Source: Paraburkholderia sprentiae WSM5005 (GTDB taxonomy: Bacteria; Pseudomonadota; Gammaproteobacteria; Burkholderiales; Burkholderiaceae). Taken from it: DNA of 64,000 nucleotides. The stretch is taken from NCBI RefSeq assembly GCF_001865575.2, contig NZ_CP017562.2, forward strand, positions 1,488,001-1,552,000, given 5' to 3'. Both the position numbers and the translations under genes were made by a program. How positions within the stretch are numbered: position 1 is the stretch's first letter; each line of letters starts with the position of its first letter. Under the pieces are notes generated by a model. The model did not search any database and was not told where the DNA came from. It was given only the letters and a program-made list of their open reading frames with translations. Below, piece by piece: positions 37,041 to 46,180 of the stretch.

Positions 37041-37053
37041 GGAACATCGTTCC
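37041..37053. promoter_or_regulatory. Palindrome GGAAC-ATC-GTTCC (putative IclR operator)
   Basis: Perfect 5-bp arms, with a further GGAAC half-site at 37,061. Position 35 bp before the M24 gene ATG suits repression or activation by the IclR regulator encoded two genes on. The second M24-IclR copy lacks these sites. Confidence 0.5.
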
Positions 37054-37077
37054 TATAATTGGAACAATCACCACAAC

Positions 37078-39094
37078 GGAGAAACCGATGAGCTACGCCG
37101 ACACTGAGACTCTTGAGCAACGTACCGCCAATCTTGCCTTTTCCTGCCGGGAGAAACTCTTTTCAACCGCGCCGGAACTCGACCTCATCATCACAACGGA
37201 CCCGGTTCACGTCGGTTACCTGACGGGCTATCGGAGCATCCTCCAGGATGCCGGGCCGTATGCGCAGGCTGCAATCGCCACACGCGATCGGGTGGCTCTG
37301 ATTACCGGTGCGAGCGACGCAGCTGCCGCTCTTGAGGAATTGGAAGATCCCTTCTGCATCTGGCGATACGGCACCTTCTATGTGGGCGCAACGGCGGGAG
37401 TGGCGAGCTATGCGGACATGCCTGCACCCGGAGCGAATTACGCCGACACGATCGTGTCTGCCTTATCCAGCTTCGATCTCCGCGGGGCACGTGTCGGCCT
37501 GGATACGCGTGACGAAAGATTGGCGCACACGATTTGGCGGCAATTCCCACAAGCGGCGTTCCAGAACGGGGCACCATCGTTAAAGCGTGCGCGCGCGACG
37601 AAATTGCGAGACGAACTCGTGCTGCTTCGCCATGCGTCATGCATTACCGATAAAGCCCTCGAGTCCATCGTGCCGATGATTCGCGCGGGCGTCACGGAAC
37701 TCGATATCGCACGCGAAATCACCAGCACTATCGTTCAAGGGGGAGGCATCCCGCGCTTCGTCGTGGTTACCTCGGGCGAGCGCAGCTCGCGGGTTGACGC
37801 CTACGCCCGCAACAAACGCCTCGAAGACGGAGACCTCGTGCGCATGGACATTGGTTGCACCGTAAATGGGTACTGCTCGGACATGGCGCGCACACTGACT
37901 GTTGGCGGCCCAAGCGATCAACAGGCCGAGCGCTACGCGGCACTGCTGGCCGGCGAACAGGCGCAAATTGCGGCCTTGAGACCGGGCGCACTGGCCAGCG
38001 ATATTTTCAAGATCGCCATCGGGGCCGTTCGAAAAGGCGCTTTGCCGGATTATCAGCGGAATCACTGCGGACATGGTATCGGTCTGCACTCCCATGAGTT
38101 CCCGCCGATCGCTCCCGACTCTAACGTACTACTCGAGCCTGGCATGGTGTTCTGTGTAGAGACTCCGTACTACGAGCTCGGTTGGGGCGGTATGATGGTG
38201 GAAGATACAGCTATCATCACGGACGACGGGCACGAACTTCTGACCCATTCGGCTCGGGAACTATGCCAGGATCGGGTAAAGTAATGGCCCACCGCCCAAC
38301 ACCGGCCATTCATAGGCCGTTAAACATTCGCATAGACAAGAAGACCCGATGAAGAGCCAGTCACTTGAACGAGGCCTCGACGTCATGGAGCTACTCAATG
38401 CGTCGCAAGAGCCGATGGGTCCCCGCGAGATATCCCGTCGGCTCGGGTTAAGTCCGGCCATCGTTCAGCGCCTCCTCAACACCTTGACGGCAAAGCACTA
38501 TTTGAGGCGCGACCCTGTCACGCGACGGTACAGTATCGGGTACCAGACGCTGAATCTGGGCGCAGCGCTGATGGCGCGAGACACGTTGTTGCTGGAGGCC
38601 CGCAAAGAACTCCAGTTGCTGGCTGACAGCATGCGTATCGATGGTTATCTCGGAGCGCTCCAGGACAAGACCCCGATGTATCTGCTTTGTGTCGACGGCA
38701 AGGGGCCAGTCACCGTCAGGGTACATCCCGGGTCACCAATCGGATTGCACAACACGGCCATCGGCAAAGCCATCCTTTCGTCTTTTCCGGACGAGAAAGC
38801 GCTGGAACTGCTGCAAATGGAACCGCTGGAACAGAGCACGGCCAAGACGATTACTGACCCGGAACAACTTGTCGCGTCCTTGCATAGGATACGGACCGAC
38901 GGATATGCCCTGATCGAGGACGAGCAGGTCGTGGGCATCTCGTCAGTTGGCGCCCTCGTCGGCGACGCCAGCGGGCAGATGCGGACAGCGATTAGCGTCG
39001 CTTACTCGAAGCACTTTAGCCCCGAACTCGAACAACGAGACGTGATTGAAGCCATTCTCGGCGCAGCGAGTCGGATCACGCGCAATTGCGGGTT
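37078..39094 (+). repeat. 2,017-bp duplication, copy A
   Basis: Same as 46,181-48,197 (offset 9,103). It begins at GGAGAAACCGATGAGC, just inside the ribosome binding site, and ends at GCGGGTT inside the IclR gene. No inverted or direct repeats are evident at the edges. Confidence 0.9.
37088..38284 (+). CDS. M24-family metallopeptidase/creatinase-fold hydrolase, copy A
   Basis: 398-residue pita-bread protein with a creatinase-type N-terminal domain and C-terminal M24 domain. Metal ligands are visible: MDIGC and CSDMART (Asp pair), CGHGIGLHSHE (His), CVETPYY and MVEDT (Glu pair). Such enzymes cleave Xaa-Pro or related amide bonds, including amidino and ectoine-type substrates. ATG 37,088 has GGAGAAACCG before it. 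Divergent from the amino-acid importer, so it may process the imported compound. Identical at protein level to 46,191-47,387. Confidence 0.88.
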   Translation: MSYADTETLEQRTANLAFSCREKLFSTAPELDLIITTDPVHVGYLTGYRSILQDAGPYAQAAIATRDRVALITGASDAAAALEELEDPFCIWRYGTFYVGATAGVASYADMPAPGANYADTIVSALSSFDLRGARVGLDTRDERLAHTIWRQFPQAAFQNGAPSLKRARATKLRDELVLLRHASCITDKALESIVPMIRAGVTELDIAREITSTIVQGGGIPRFVVVTSGERSSRVDAYARNKRLEDGDLVRMDIGCTVNGYCSDMARTLTVGGPSDQQAERYAALLAGEQAQIAALRPGALASDIFKIAIGAVRKGALPDYQRNHCGHGIGLHSHEFPPIAPDSNVLLEPGMVFCVETPYYELGWGGMMVEDTAIITDDGHELLTHSARELCQDRVK

Positions 39095-39107
39095 CCATTC
39101 TGCCTGA
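38349..39107 (+). CDS. IclR-family transcriptional regulator, copy A
   Basis: 252-residue IclR regulator. The N-terminal winged helix reads SLERGLDVMELLNASQEPMG and EISRRLGLSPAIVQRLLNTL; the effector domain has TVRVHPGSPIGLHNTAIGKAIL and SVGALVGDASGQMRTAISVA. Follows the M24 gene by 64 bp. The last four residues (FHSA) differ from copy B because the repeated block ends inside the gene. Likely controls the M24 gene and the divergent importer. Confidence 0.9.
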   Translation: MKSQSLERGLDVMELLNASQEPMGPREISRRLGLSPAIVQRLLNTLTAKHYLRRDPVTRRYSIGYQTLNLGAALMARDTLLLEARKELQLLADSMRIDGYLGALQDKTPMYLLCVDGKGPVTVRVHPGSPIGLHNTAIGKAILSSFPDEKALELLQMEPLEQSTAKTITDPEQLVASLHRIRTDGYALIEDEQVVGISSVGALVGDASGQMRTAISVAYSKHFSPELEQRDVIEAILGAASRITRNCGFHSA

Positions 39108-39649
39108 GTCGAGATTGCTCTCGAACTCGCCAGCATATTTTGGCCCGTGGCCGCGACTTCGCGAAACGAATTCTTGCGGAAGGTATAATCAAGCAATACG
39201 ATCAAAAAGACAGCAGCACGGCACCGGTCCGGGTTTTGTCGCAATAACGAGGTGAGGCCAAGCAGAGGCTATATCTTGAGTACTGCTTATGCCGCCAACT
39301 CATAGAACTGCTTGGCTGCAGACCGCGCGGTGCTGTGGCGACACATCAACTGCCCCTTTTTAATCATGTGCATGACTTCGATGCCACCCAGTAAGATGCG
39401 GGCGCAACGAAAACTCTTAAATCCCAGCATGGGACGAATGCGGCGCTTGATAGCCCGATGGTCCTTGGGTAGCCGTACCGCATTGCTGCGGCACGCCCCC
39501 TAAGAACCGTACGTGCGCCTTTAGGAGAATACGGCGCAAGCCTCTACAAAGGCATCTGTCGACACCCGGTGGCACAACTTCTACTCAGGCGTATTGCGGA
39601 TTTCTACGGCAATCGAGATGGTGCACTTGAAGGTTGCTTGCTGCATCCG
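39108..39649 (-). mobile_element. IS6-family transposase C-terminal remnant and flanks
   Basis: Minus-strand 39,299-39,480 reads LPKDHRAIKRRIRPMLGFKS and FRCARILLGGIEVMHMIKKG, the C-terminus of IS6-type transposases, intact to its stop. The rest of the element is absent. Flanking bases unassigned. Confidence 0.65.
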
Positions 39650-40785
39650 ACCAGCTTTGTTCGGAAGGGGCCGGCGTTCCGTGGGATGGACGCAACTATC
39701 CATTTCTGAAAGAAGGGGGTCTGCCAAACGAATTCCAGAGGTGTGTGATTCACACGCCAGAGGTTAAGGATGTTCGCGATGACTACGCCTTCGCGGTCCT
39801 GTGATCCGATTTTCCGGGTCAACAAGGTCGAACCGATACATCGTTTGATCCGCGAGATCTGCGCTTCGACCAGCGAGCGTTGCCCATAGCCATACTTCTT
39901 GTGGAACGCATAAATGCCCTTTTTTCCTTGATGTAGCCGACGACCTTGTCATGCCATTGTGTCTGTTCTTCGCCATGCACCACCGCGTGAGAAGGCGGCG
40001 ATATAACGGGCAGCACGCCTGATCGAGACAGGGCTTCCGTCCGCTCGATGCTGTAGTACGCGCCGTCGGCAGTCACACGGTCAATCGGGATATCGTCGGG
40101 CAGCACCCGGTCCATCCCTTCGATATCCGAAACGTCTGTGCCGGTGATCGCGATCGCGTGAACATTCATTTCCGCGTCGATCGACAGGTGCATCTTGCGC
40201 CACGGCGTTTTCGCCGCCTTTTTGCCGTACTTCTGCTCGTACCCACTCGCTGGCCCGACCGAAACTCATCCCTGTACTGTCGATGATGATGCTCGTATCT
40301 TCGCCCCTCGCCAGACGTCGGGCCAGTCGTTCGCAACGTTGCGTAACCTTAATGTCCAGCGCGGCAAACAGATCGCACAGATGGCCGAAGCTGGGAACCG
40401 GGATGTCCAGTCCCCGACTGGCCCAGTAATCTTCCGTATACCCGGTGGTCTGCCGCATCCCCCAGCCGAACAGCCGGTAGAACGTATAGAGCAGTTCAAC
40501 GTACGCACGGGTGTATAACGGCAGCCTGCCCGAGACTCCAAGCACGTACGGCGATGCTGTAATGAATTGCGACTTGAGATCACCCTCAGGGAAATAGAGG
40601 CTGATCTTTCCGCGCTTCTTCGAGCTCCCGTTATATTCGCGCCAGTTCGTCACCCGATAACCAGGATTCTTGCGCTTGCGTTCCTGACCAGCTTTGAGTC
40701 TGGCTTTGCACGACATCCATGTTTTTTCGGGCTCGTTGAGCTTACGATTCTACAACGACCAAGCACCCTTCCGAACAAAGCTGGT
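39650..40785 (-). mobile_element. IS5-family insertion sequence, frameshifted
   Basis: Bounded by inverted repeats ACCAGCTTTGTTCGGAAGGG (39,650 on; mirrored at 40,766-40,785). Transposase starts at 40,716: LFGWGMRQTTGYTEDYWASR, IIDSTGMSFGRASEW, then frame shifts near 40,190 to KMHLSIDAEMNVHAIAITG and TADGAYYSIER, and again near 39,910 to YGYGQRSLVEAQISRIKRC. Complete in outline but with at least two frameshifts, so inactive. Its right end sits directly against the stop of the SbnA-like gene. Confidence 0.8.
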
Positions 40786-41781
40786 TTAGTGCAGCTGACG
40801 CGTTCGCAATAAGCCCCCGAAATGCTCTTCAATGTCGACAATTTGTATGCCATGGATCGACAACCAGTCTCGATTGAAAACCGAGTCCAAGTACTTGGTA
40901 CCACTGTCGCAGGCTATTGTTACGATGCGCGATCCTATCGGTGCGTGTTGAGCCACACTGAGCGCCTCGTAAATCGCCCCCCCCGTTGATCCGCCAACCA
41001 GTAAACCGTGCTGCTGGGCAAGATAGTGGCATGTAGAGAAGGCCATGTCGTCGCTCACTTTGCGGCCCGCATCTATCACGTCGTAGTCAATGACCAGACC
41101 CACATCGGCACCTTCAGGCGTGCCAGTCCCCGATTGGAGGTAGTCTCTACCCTCACCGCCGAAGATGATACTTCCGACAGGCTCCACGCCGATCACCTGA
41201 AGTTCAGGAATATGCATCCGCAACTGGCGCGCAGAACCGCATAGTGACCCACCGGTACCAATAGCGCAAACGAGATGCGTAATCGTTGCGCCGAGGTCGT
41301 CGAGCAATTCTGCAGCCAGTTCCGCGTAACCGGCTGCATTTGCCGGATTGTTGTGCTGTTCTGTCCAGTAGGCGCCCTCTTCTATAGAAATTCGCATGGC
41401 TTCTCGGTCCCGTATGTCAGTCTCCAACACGCCGTCGCCGCTGCCAACGACCCGAACGTTGCTTCCGAATGCGCGAATCGTAAGAATTTTATCAAGGCTT
41501 GCATGAGAGTCCATAAGAGCTGTGAACCTGATTTTTCGCGCAGCTGCGATCATGGCCAATGCAGTAGCTGTGTTCCCTGAAGAAGATTCGACTATATCAA
41601 TAGTTTCTTCTTTTGATGAAGTCGGGAGACGGTTGATCATGGCGAGCGCCATTCGGTCTTTCATTGATCCACACGGATTGAACATCTCTAGCTTAAGATA
41701 AAGACTAACTTCCCCCCCACGTAAAGGGATGAAAAGCAGCGGCGTACGCCCGATAGTATCTAGTATGCTATTGACGATCAT
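40786..41781 (-). CDS. SbnA-like PLP-dependent beta-replacing synthase (CysK fold)
   Basis: 331-residue fold-type II PLP enzyme. NPCGSMKDRMA carries the Schiff-base lysine, SSSGNTATALAMIAA the substrate loop, CAIGTGGSLCG the phosphate-binding glycines. Opening SILDTIGRTPLLFI and the sequence as a whole look closer to SbnA (N-(2-amino-2-carboxyethyl)-glutamate synthase, from O-phosphoserine and glutamate) than to cysteine synthase; this ranking is by eye. An SbnI-like gene lies upstream on the same strand, supporting a 2,3-diaminopropionate-type path, but no SbnB-like dehydrogenase is seen. The stop is next to an IS end, so the native C-terminus may be altered. Confidence 0.75.
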   Translation of the reverse strand: MIVNSILDTIGRTPLLFIPLRGGEVSLYLKLEMFNPCGSMKDRMALAMINRLPTSSKEETIDIVESSSGNTATALAMIAAARKIRFTALMDSHASLDKILTIRAFGSNVRVVGSGDGVLETDIRDREAMRISIEEGAYWTEQHNNPANAAGYAELAAELLDDLGATITHLVCAIGTGGSLCGSARQLRMHIPELQVIGVEPVGSIIFGGEGRDYLQSGTGTPEGADVGLVIDYDVIDAGRKVSDDMAFSTCHYLAQQHGLLVGGSTGGAIYEALSVAQHAPIGSRIVTIACDSGTKYLDSVFNRDWLSIHGIQIVDIEEHFGGLLRTRQLH

Positions 41782-42417
41782 CTATCTGCTCCAGATCTTG
41801 GTGCGGTTTCATCGGCAAGAACGTGCCGTCCGAGCGGACGACCGGAATTTTTTCGGTGAGGCTATTGATGGGATGATTTTCAACTTCCTTCTATTCATCC
41901 TATAGAGATACAAATAATTGTGAGCAGACGGCGTGTGATAAATTCTCCCTAATTTTAGCCCGTGCTATAAAGCTATGTTTGGACTCAAGAGAACGGCATC
42001 CGACAGCACGGTAATCTGCGCTTCGTGGTGTGTTCGAGCCCATTCCATGTGTCGCAAAGCAACCAGGCCAGCATCCGCATACGGACACCAACAGGCTGGG
42101 ATGCAAGAGGCCTTTCGACGAAATGACGATATGTGCGCTGTCTTCCGCCCAGAGAGGAGCGAATAGCAACTGCATGCCCGAAGCGCAAGCCAAGCGTGAC
42201 AATCGCCATCGAGCTTATACACATTATCCCGCCATTGAACATGTTTTTCCTGAGATGGTTTGTGCTATCTTGCCCTATATGTACGGTAGGCAATGCCAAT
42301 GGATCTGCCTATCCCAGCCAGGCATTCCAAATCGGCTATTGAGCAAATGGTGCACCGAATCTGAATAACGGCTTCGACTCGCATTCAAAGCGGGGGTTGC
42401 GAATCATAGACACCACC
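41782..42417. other. Gap between SbnI-like and SbnA-like genes
   Basis: A minus-strand open stretch (about 41,780-41,890) reading NSLTEKIPVVRSDGTFLPMK and ending over the SbnA-like start has no start codon and is probably a remnant gene end. No other gene recognised. Confidence 0.35.
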
Positions 42418-42831
42418 TCACTTCAGCTCATCGAGCGCGACCGCGCAACTCGGCAATGTGACATTCAACCTATGTCGAGTGGTCTTGAAACTCATCAAAT
42501 TTCCAGAAAGACCAGCTTGGATGATATGGTCGACAACCGCCGGTGCAGGATTGCCCCAGTAGGTGACATTCAAGTTTGGGTCATCGTAGGAAAGCAAAAT
42601 ACATGGAACAAACGACAGTTCTAATTCCATGGCGCAAAAATATCGATGATGGCCATCCATAATAATGGAGTGGCGGTGTTCGACTAGAATAGGTGTGGTC
42701 CACTGTCCCGCTTCCACGATCAATTTGATCAGCGTCCGGGCACGTGGGACGTTGATCTTCTCGCTTGGGCGAAGTTGACGTACTGGCAATTTGACGACTG
42801 GGTAAGTTGGGATAGCTTCTGCGGGTGACAA
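42418..42831 (-). CDS. ParB/sulfiredoxin-fold protein, SbnI/serine-kinase-like
   Basis: 137 residues with the ParB/Srx core: VRQLRPSEKINVPRARTLIK, then TTPILVEHRHSIIMDGHHRY, the DGHHR motif of the fold. In the staphyloferrin B system, SbnI of this fold is a free-serine kinase that feeds O-phosphoserine to SbnA; this protein is about half the length of SbnI and closer in size to short ParB-like serine kinases. TTG start at 42,831 follows AGGAG by 7 bp. On the same strand as the SbnA-like gene, 636 bp upstream. Function assigned from fold and neighbour. Confidence 0.6.
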   Translation of the reverse strand: MSPAEAIPTYPVVKLPVRQLRPSEKINVPRARTLIKLIVEAGQWTTPILVEHRHSIIMDGHHRYFCAMELELSFVPCILLSYDDPNLNVTYWGNPAPAVVDHIIQAGLSGNLMSFKTTRHRLNVTLPSCAVALDELK

Positions 42832-43493
42832 GGGCTTCTCCTGAATATCAACGTTCTATCAGGAGGTAATGCACGCATCGTGCCACATGAAGAGATCATG
42901 GTGGTGTTATGCCTCTTTTGAAATTCGAGTGGGTGACGCGGGTCGTCGACAAGAAAAATGAGTGGGTCAATGGCGGACGGGACGTCCGGCGAAGCGAACC
43001 ATTGACGCGCTCACTTTCCCGAACAAGCTAGAGGGCTTGGGGCAGGCGAAGCCTTGCTGCGCCTGCCCCCGAGTCCGTCCGGCGGCGAGGACTTCCCCGC
43101 CTCGAGGCGGGGTCAGGGGTGGGGCATCGTTAGCCAAGAAGGCGCGATGCTAAAAAAATGTGCAAATTCTAACTCACTCCATTTTCAAAAGAGCCCATGT
43201 TATTCAATGGCCGCTGGTAGAGTCGCGTGTCCGACATTGTCGGAAAACGAAGAATCGCGACACTGATCGGAAACGCTAGTATTACTCAACTGGTTGCTGA
43301 TATGACTCCCTGTGTCAATCGGGATCGGTTTTTTCAGTTTTTAAATGGACACACTATGCGGAATTTCCTGAGGGCGACGTAGCAGTACGTCTCGACGGTG
43401 GATCGCACTGATATCCGCGGGTTGGGTAAGTGTTGCTAGTAAACGCATTTGAATTTGCTAACTTTCGGCGTCGTCATCACGCCGGGGTACCAA
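42832..43493. other. Gene-free region with two GC-rich hairpins
   Basis: No recognisable protein. 43,039-43,069 forms a 10-bp stem (GGGGCAGGCG/CGCCTGCCCC), and 43,095-43,112 is an 18-bp perfect palindrome around TCGA. No T-tracts beside them. Confidence 0.45.
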
Positions 43494-43760
43494 TGAAGTG
43501 TGTCGTAGAACTGACCGAAGCCGAGGATCAGACGTTGCAACAGTTATCCGTGAACCACAAACGTTGCGACGTGCGCACCCGGGCCGCAGGCGTGCTGTTG
43601 CTCGGACGCAGGGTCAAGCTGACCGGGATTGCCTCGAAACTTGGCGTCGGCGGCCAATCGGTCTACAACTGGGCGCACGCGTGGCGAGAGCATGGCGTTT
43701 GCGGCTTGCTGATCGGTCATAAGGGCGGTCCGTCCCCGCGCGCTGTCCGAAGGCATGCTG
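43494..43760 (+). mobile_element. IS630-family transposase N-terminal remnant
   Basis: MKCVVELTEAEDQTLQQLSV and RTRAAGVLLLGRRVK, then LGVGGQSVYNWAHAWREHGV: the DNA-binding start of an IS630-type transposase, longer than the pieces after the nod boxes. Becomes unreadable after about 90 codons. Confidence 0.65.
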
Positions 43761-44609
43761 GCCACTGCGACGAAAGTTGCAAGCACACAGTCCATGACGC
43801 TCGGGCAAATCGCGAAGCGCATCGAAGCCGTGCATGGCGAACCGATGCCATGCGCACTGGAAATGTAGACAGTAGCACTTGACTCGACAGACAGTGTCAG
43901 TTCATTTCGTCGTTCCCGACTTGATACCTGCCTTTCCGGGGTGAGAAAAAGGTCAAGCGCAAAACCGCGAAGCGGTGCGCCACAGGCGCAGGCTTGAGCT
44001 TCGACTCGCCCCGGAAAATCATTCCCTTGATCGGGAGCGGGCGATATCTCCGCTGACATTTTCTGACCGGTCGAGTACCGGCTAATACACTGGAAACCTT
44101 GCCGGTTGCGCCGGTATGAACGGAGCAACGATCGGATGGCGGCAATTGTTTTGCCTCTTCATTGGTTGCACGAGCGACCTGAGTCAATGGCAAACAGGTC
44201 GGACCGTCGGTGACAAAACCTGCGCAGTCTTGGGGCTCTCGAAGCCGTGGATATAAGTAGGAGTCGCCGGGCGAAATCCATCGGGGCCGGGCACATGCAT
44301 GCCACAGAAAGGCCGAATGTGTATATGCAATCCTGCACCTGCTCGCTGTAGAACAGATCGTTTGGCAAACGGGACGAGGCCATGTATAAAGCAGCAACCG
44401 CCCCATCACGTCATGCACACGAAAAACCTTCGCAAAAAGGGGAGGTATCCATATAGAGTCATACTGTCTAGTTTCGCGACTGCGCAGTCCCGCAGGATAC
44501 CAGCGACACCCGAGAACCTGTTAAGCAGGATCGATCGTTGCTAAAAATAGCGACTATCTGTAAGCGCTCAGTCTGGCACACGGGACCGGTAAGGCTGCGT
44601 GGCGGTGGA
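43761..44609. other. Unassigned debris
   Basis: Open frames on both strands lack recognisable domains or start sites. I see no gene here. Confidence 0.35.
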
Positions 44610-44795
44610 TCAGCGCTGGCAGCCTAGATAGAGCGCCTTCAGGATGTAGTTGAACATCGCATGCGCGCTGAGCTTTCGCCCGGGGCCGCGACGGCCCTTG
44701 CTCAGATGCGGCCAGACAAATTGCCCGAACTCCTCGACACTCAATGTCGTTGGAATCTCTTGCCACGGCTGGCTTTGAGCCATTTTGACCTTCAA
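44610..44795 (-). mobile_element. Transposase N-terminal scrap
   Basis: MAQSQPWQEIPTTLSVEEFG, then QFVWPHLSKGRRGPGRKLSA and FNYILKALYLGCQ, like the first ~60 residues of a DDE transposase seen in many proteobacterial IS. IS family not settled. Confidence 0.5.
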
Positions 44796-44983
44796 AGCAT
44801 CCGGATTCTAGCCGATTCGCGTGCGGTCGCCGGAACCCATGCTCCACGCGCCTTTCACCCGATAAAGCAGGCCTGAAAAAACCCGCAACCAGTTGTTGGG
44901 CCATTTATCCGAGCTACGAGGGCTGGCTTGAGAAAGAGAGGGGGCCATTCGATTTATCGTCTCGAACAATTCACCGCAGCGCA

Positions 44984-45883
44984 TCACCTTGACGTAACAA
45001 TCACGCCGAGGCTTGCGCTGACGACGAGCACCGTGCCCGCGAATTGCAGTGCTGTCATCGCCTGATCGAGCACCACAAAGCCCGCTAGTGCGCCGATCGC
45101 CGGTTCCAGGCTCATCAGAATGCCAAATGATGCAGCGGGCATGTGCCGCAGAGCCACCATCTCCAATGCGTAAGGCAGGAGCGGCACCAGTAGCGAGAGC
45201 CCAGCCGTCGCGGCTAATTGCGGGAGGAGGACGTGCAAACGATGCTCAGCAATCCCAAACGGCGTGACGGCCAGCGCAGCCACGATGAGCGATATAGACA
45301 GCCCTTCGAGGCCGTTGAAGAGCGTGCCGGTCTTTTTCATCAATACAATGTAGCTACCCCAGCCCGCTGCGGCACCTACGGCGAGCAGCGTGGCTATGGG
45401 ATCGCCGATCCATCCTGCGTGGTCGTGCGCAAGCAGCGGCACACCCGCGACCGCAAGAAGCGGCCAGAGCAGAGTCCGCAGTCGCCGTGCGCTGATCGTC
45501 GCGACCGTGAGTGGACCGAGAAAGGCGATTGTCACAGTGAGGCCAACCGGAATTCGCTTGATCGCCGAGAACAAACACAACGTCATGCCGGCCATTGCGA
45601 TGCCGAGCGCGCCCGCAGCGACCCAGTGCGTCCGTGAGTAACGATGCAGCTTCGGACGGACGATGAGCCCTAGAATGACGGCCGCCCACGCAAGCCGCAG
45701 CCAGATTGTACTGAATGTACCGAACGCATCCATCGTCGGCACGGACAGTGCGACGCCAAACTGCACGCAAAGCATGGACAGCAAGCCGAGTAGGGCCGTC
45801 CCGCCGACCGGGTACGGCCGACGTAGATCTGGCCGTTTGCATATGAGAGGAGTACGAAGCGGCGACTGTCGATGGTTTTGCAT
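44984..45883 (-). CDS. EamA/RhtA-type amino-acid exporter
   Basis: 299-residue drug/metabolite transporter with ten predicted hydrophobic spans in two EamA repeats (ALLGLLSMLCVQFGVALSVP; WLRLAWAAVILGLIV; ISLIVAALAVTPFGIA; FGILMSLEPAIGALAGFVVL). The last motif is characteristic of RhtA-like threonine/homoserine exporters. An upstream ATG (46,090) adds 69 residues unlike the family, so ATG 45,883 is preferred. In this neighbourhood it could export the product of the SbnA-like enzyme, which is inference. Divergent from the second M24 copy. Confidence 0.85.
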   Translation of the reverse strand: MQNHRQSPLRTPLICKRPDLRRPYPVGGTALLGLLSMLCVQFGVALSVPTMDAFGTFSTIWLRLAWAAVILGLIVRPKLHRYSRTHWVAAGALGIAMAGMTLCLFSAIKRIPVGLTVTIAFLGPLTVATISARRLRTLLWPLLAVAGVPLLAHDHAGWIGDPIATLLAVGAAAGWGSYIVLMKKTGTLFNGLEGLSISLIVAALAVTPFGIAEHRLHVLLPQLAATAGLSLLVPLLPYALEMVALRHMPAASFGILMSLEPAIGALAGFVVLDQAMTALQFAGTVLVVSASLGVIVTSR

Positions 45884-46180
45884 GCGGAGAATCTTCCATT
45901 GGTTCTTTCCGGAACTCAGGGAAATCGGACGACGATAACGATAGTACCGGTGAAACTCATCACGAGAATTGATCAACGTCAACGAGCGGAAATTGGGAAG
46001 GGGACAATAAATAACAAAGTTCGTTATGGCATCGCCCCTTGTTGGGTTGGTCAGTGGAGGCACAGATTGATGCTGGCACCCGTGCGACATGACTTCTATG
46101 TGAGCCTCTTTATGGCTATGCTTCTAGGAAGTTGCATCATACGAAGTATATTCCCTCATGCCTGCATCAAGCCCCTAACT

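Noticed and set aside
39640..40795. Target-site duplication of the IS5-type element
   Set aside because: Bases outside the two inverted repeats (TCCG and TTAG) do not match, so no direct repeat can be claimed.
43039..43112. Rho-independent terminator pair
   Set aside because: Two good hairpins but neither is followed by a T-tract on either strand, so not called as terminators.
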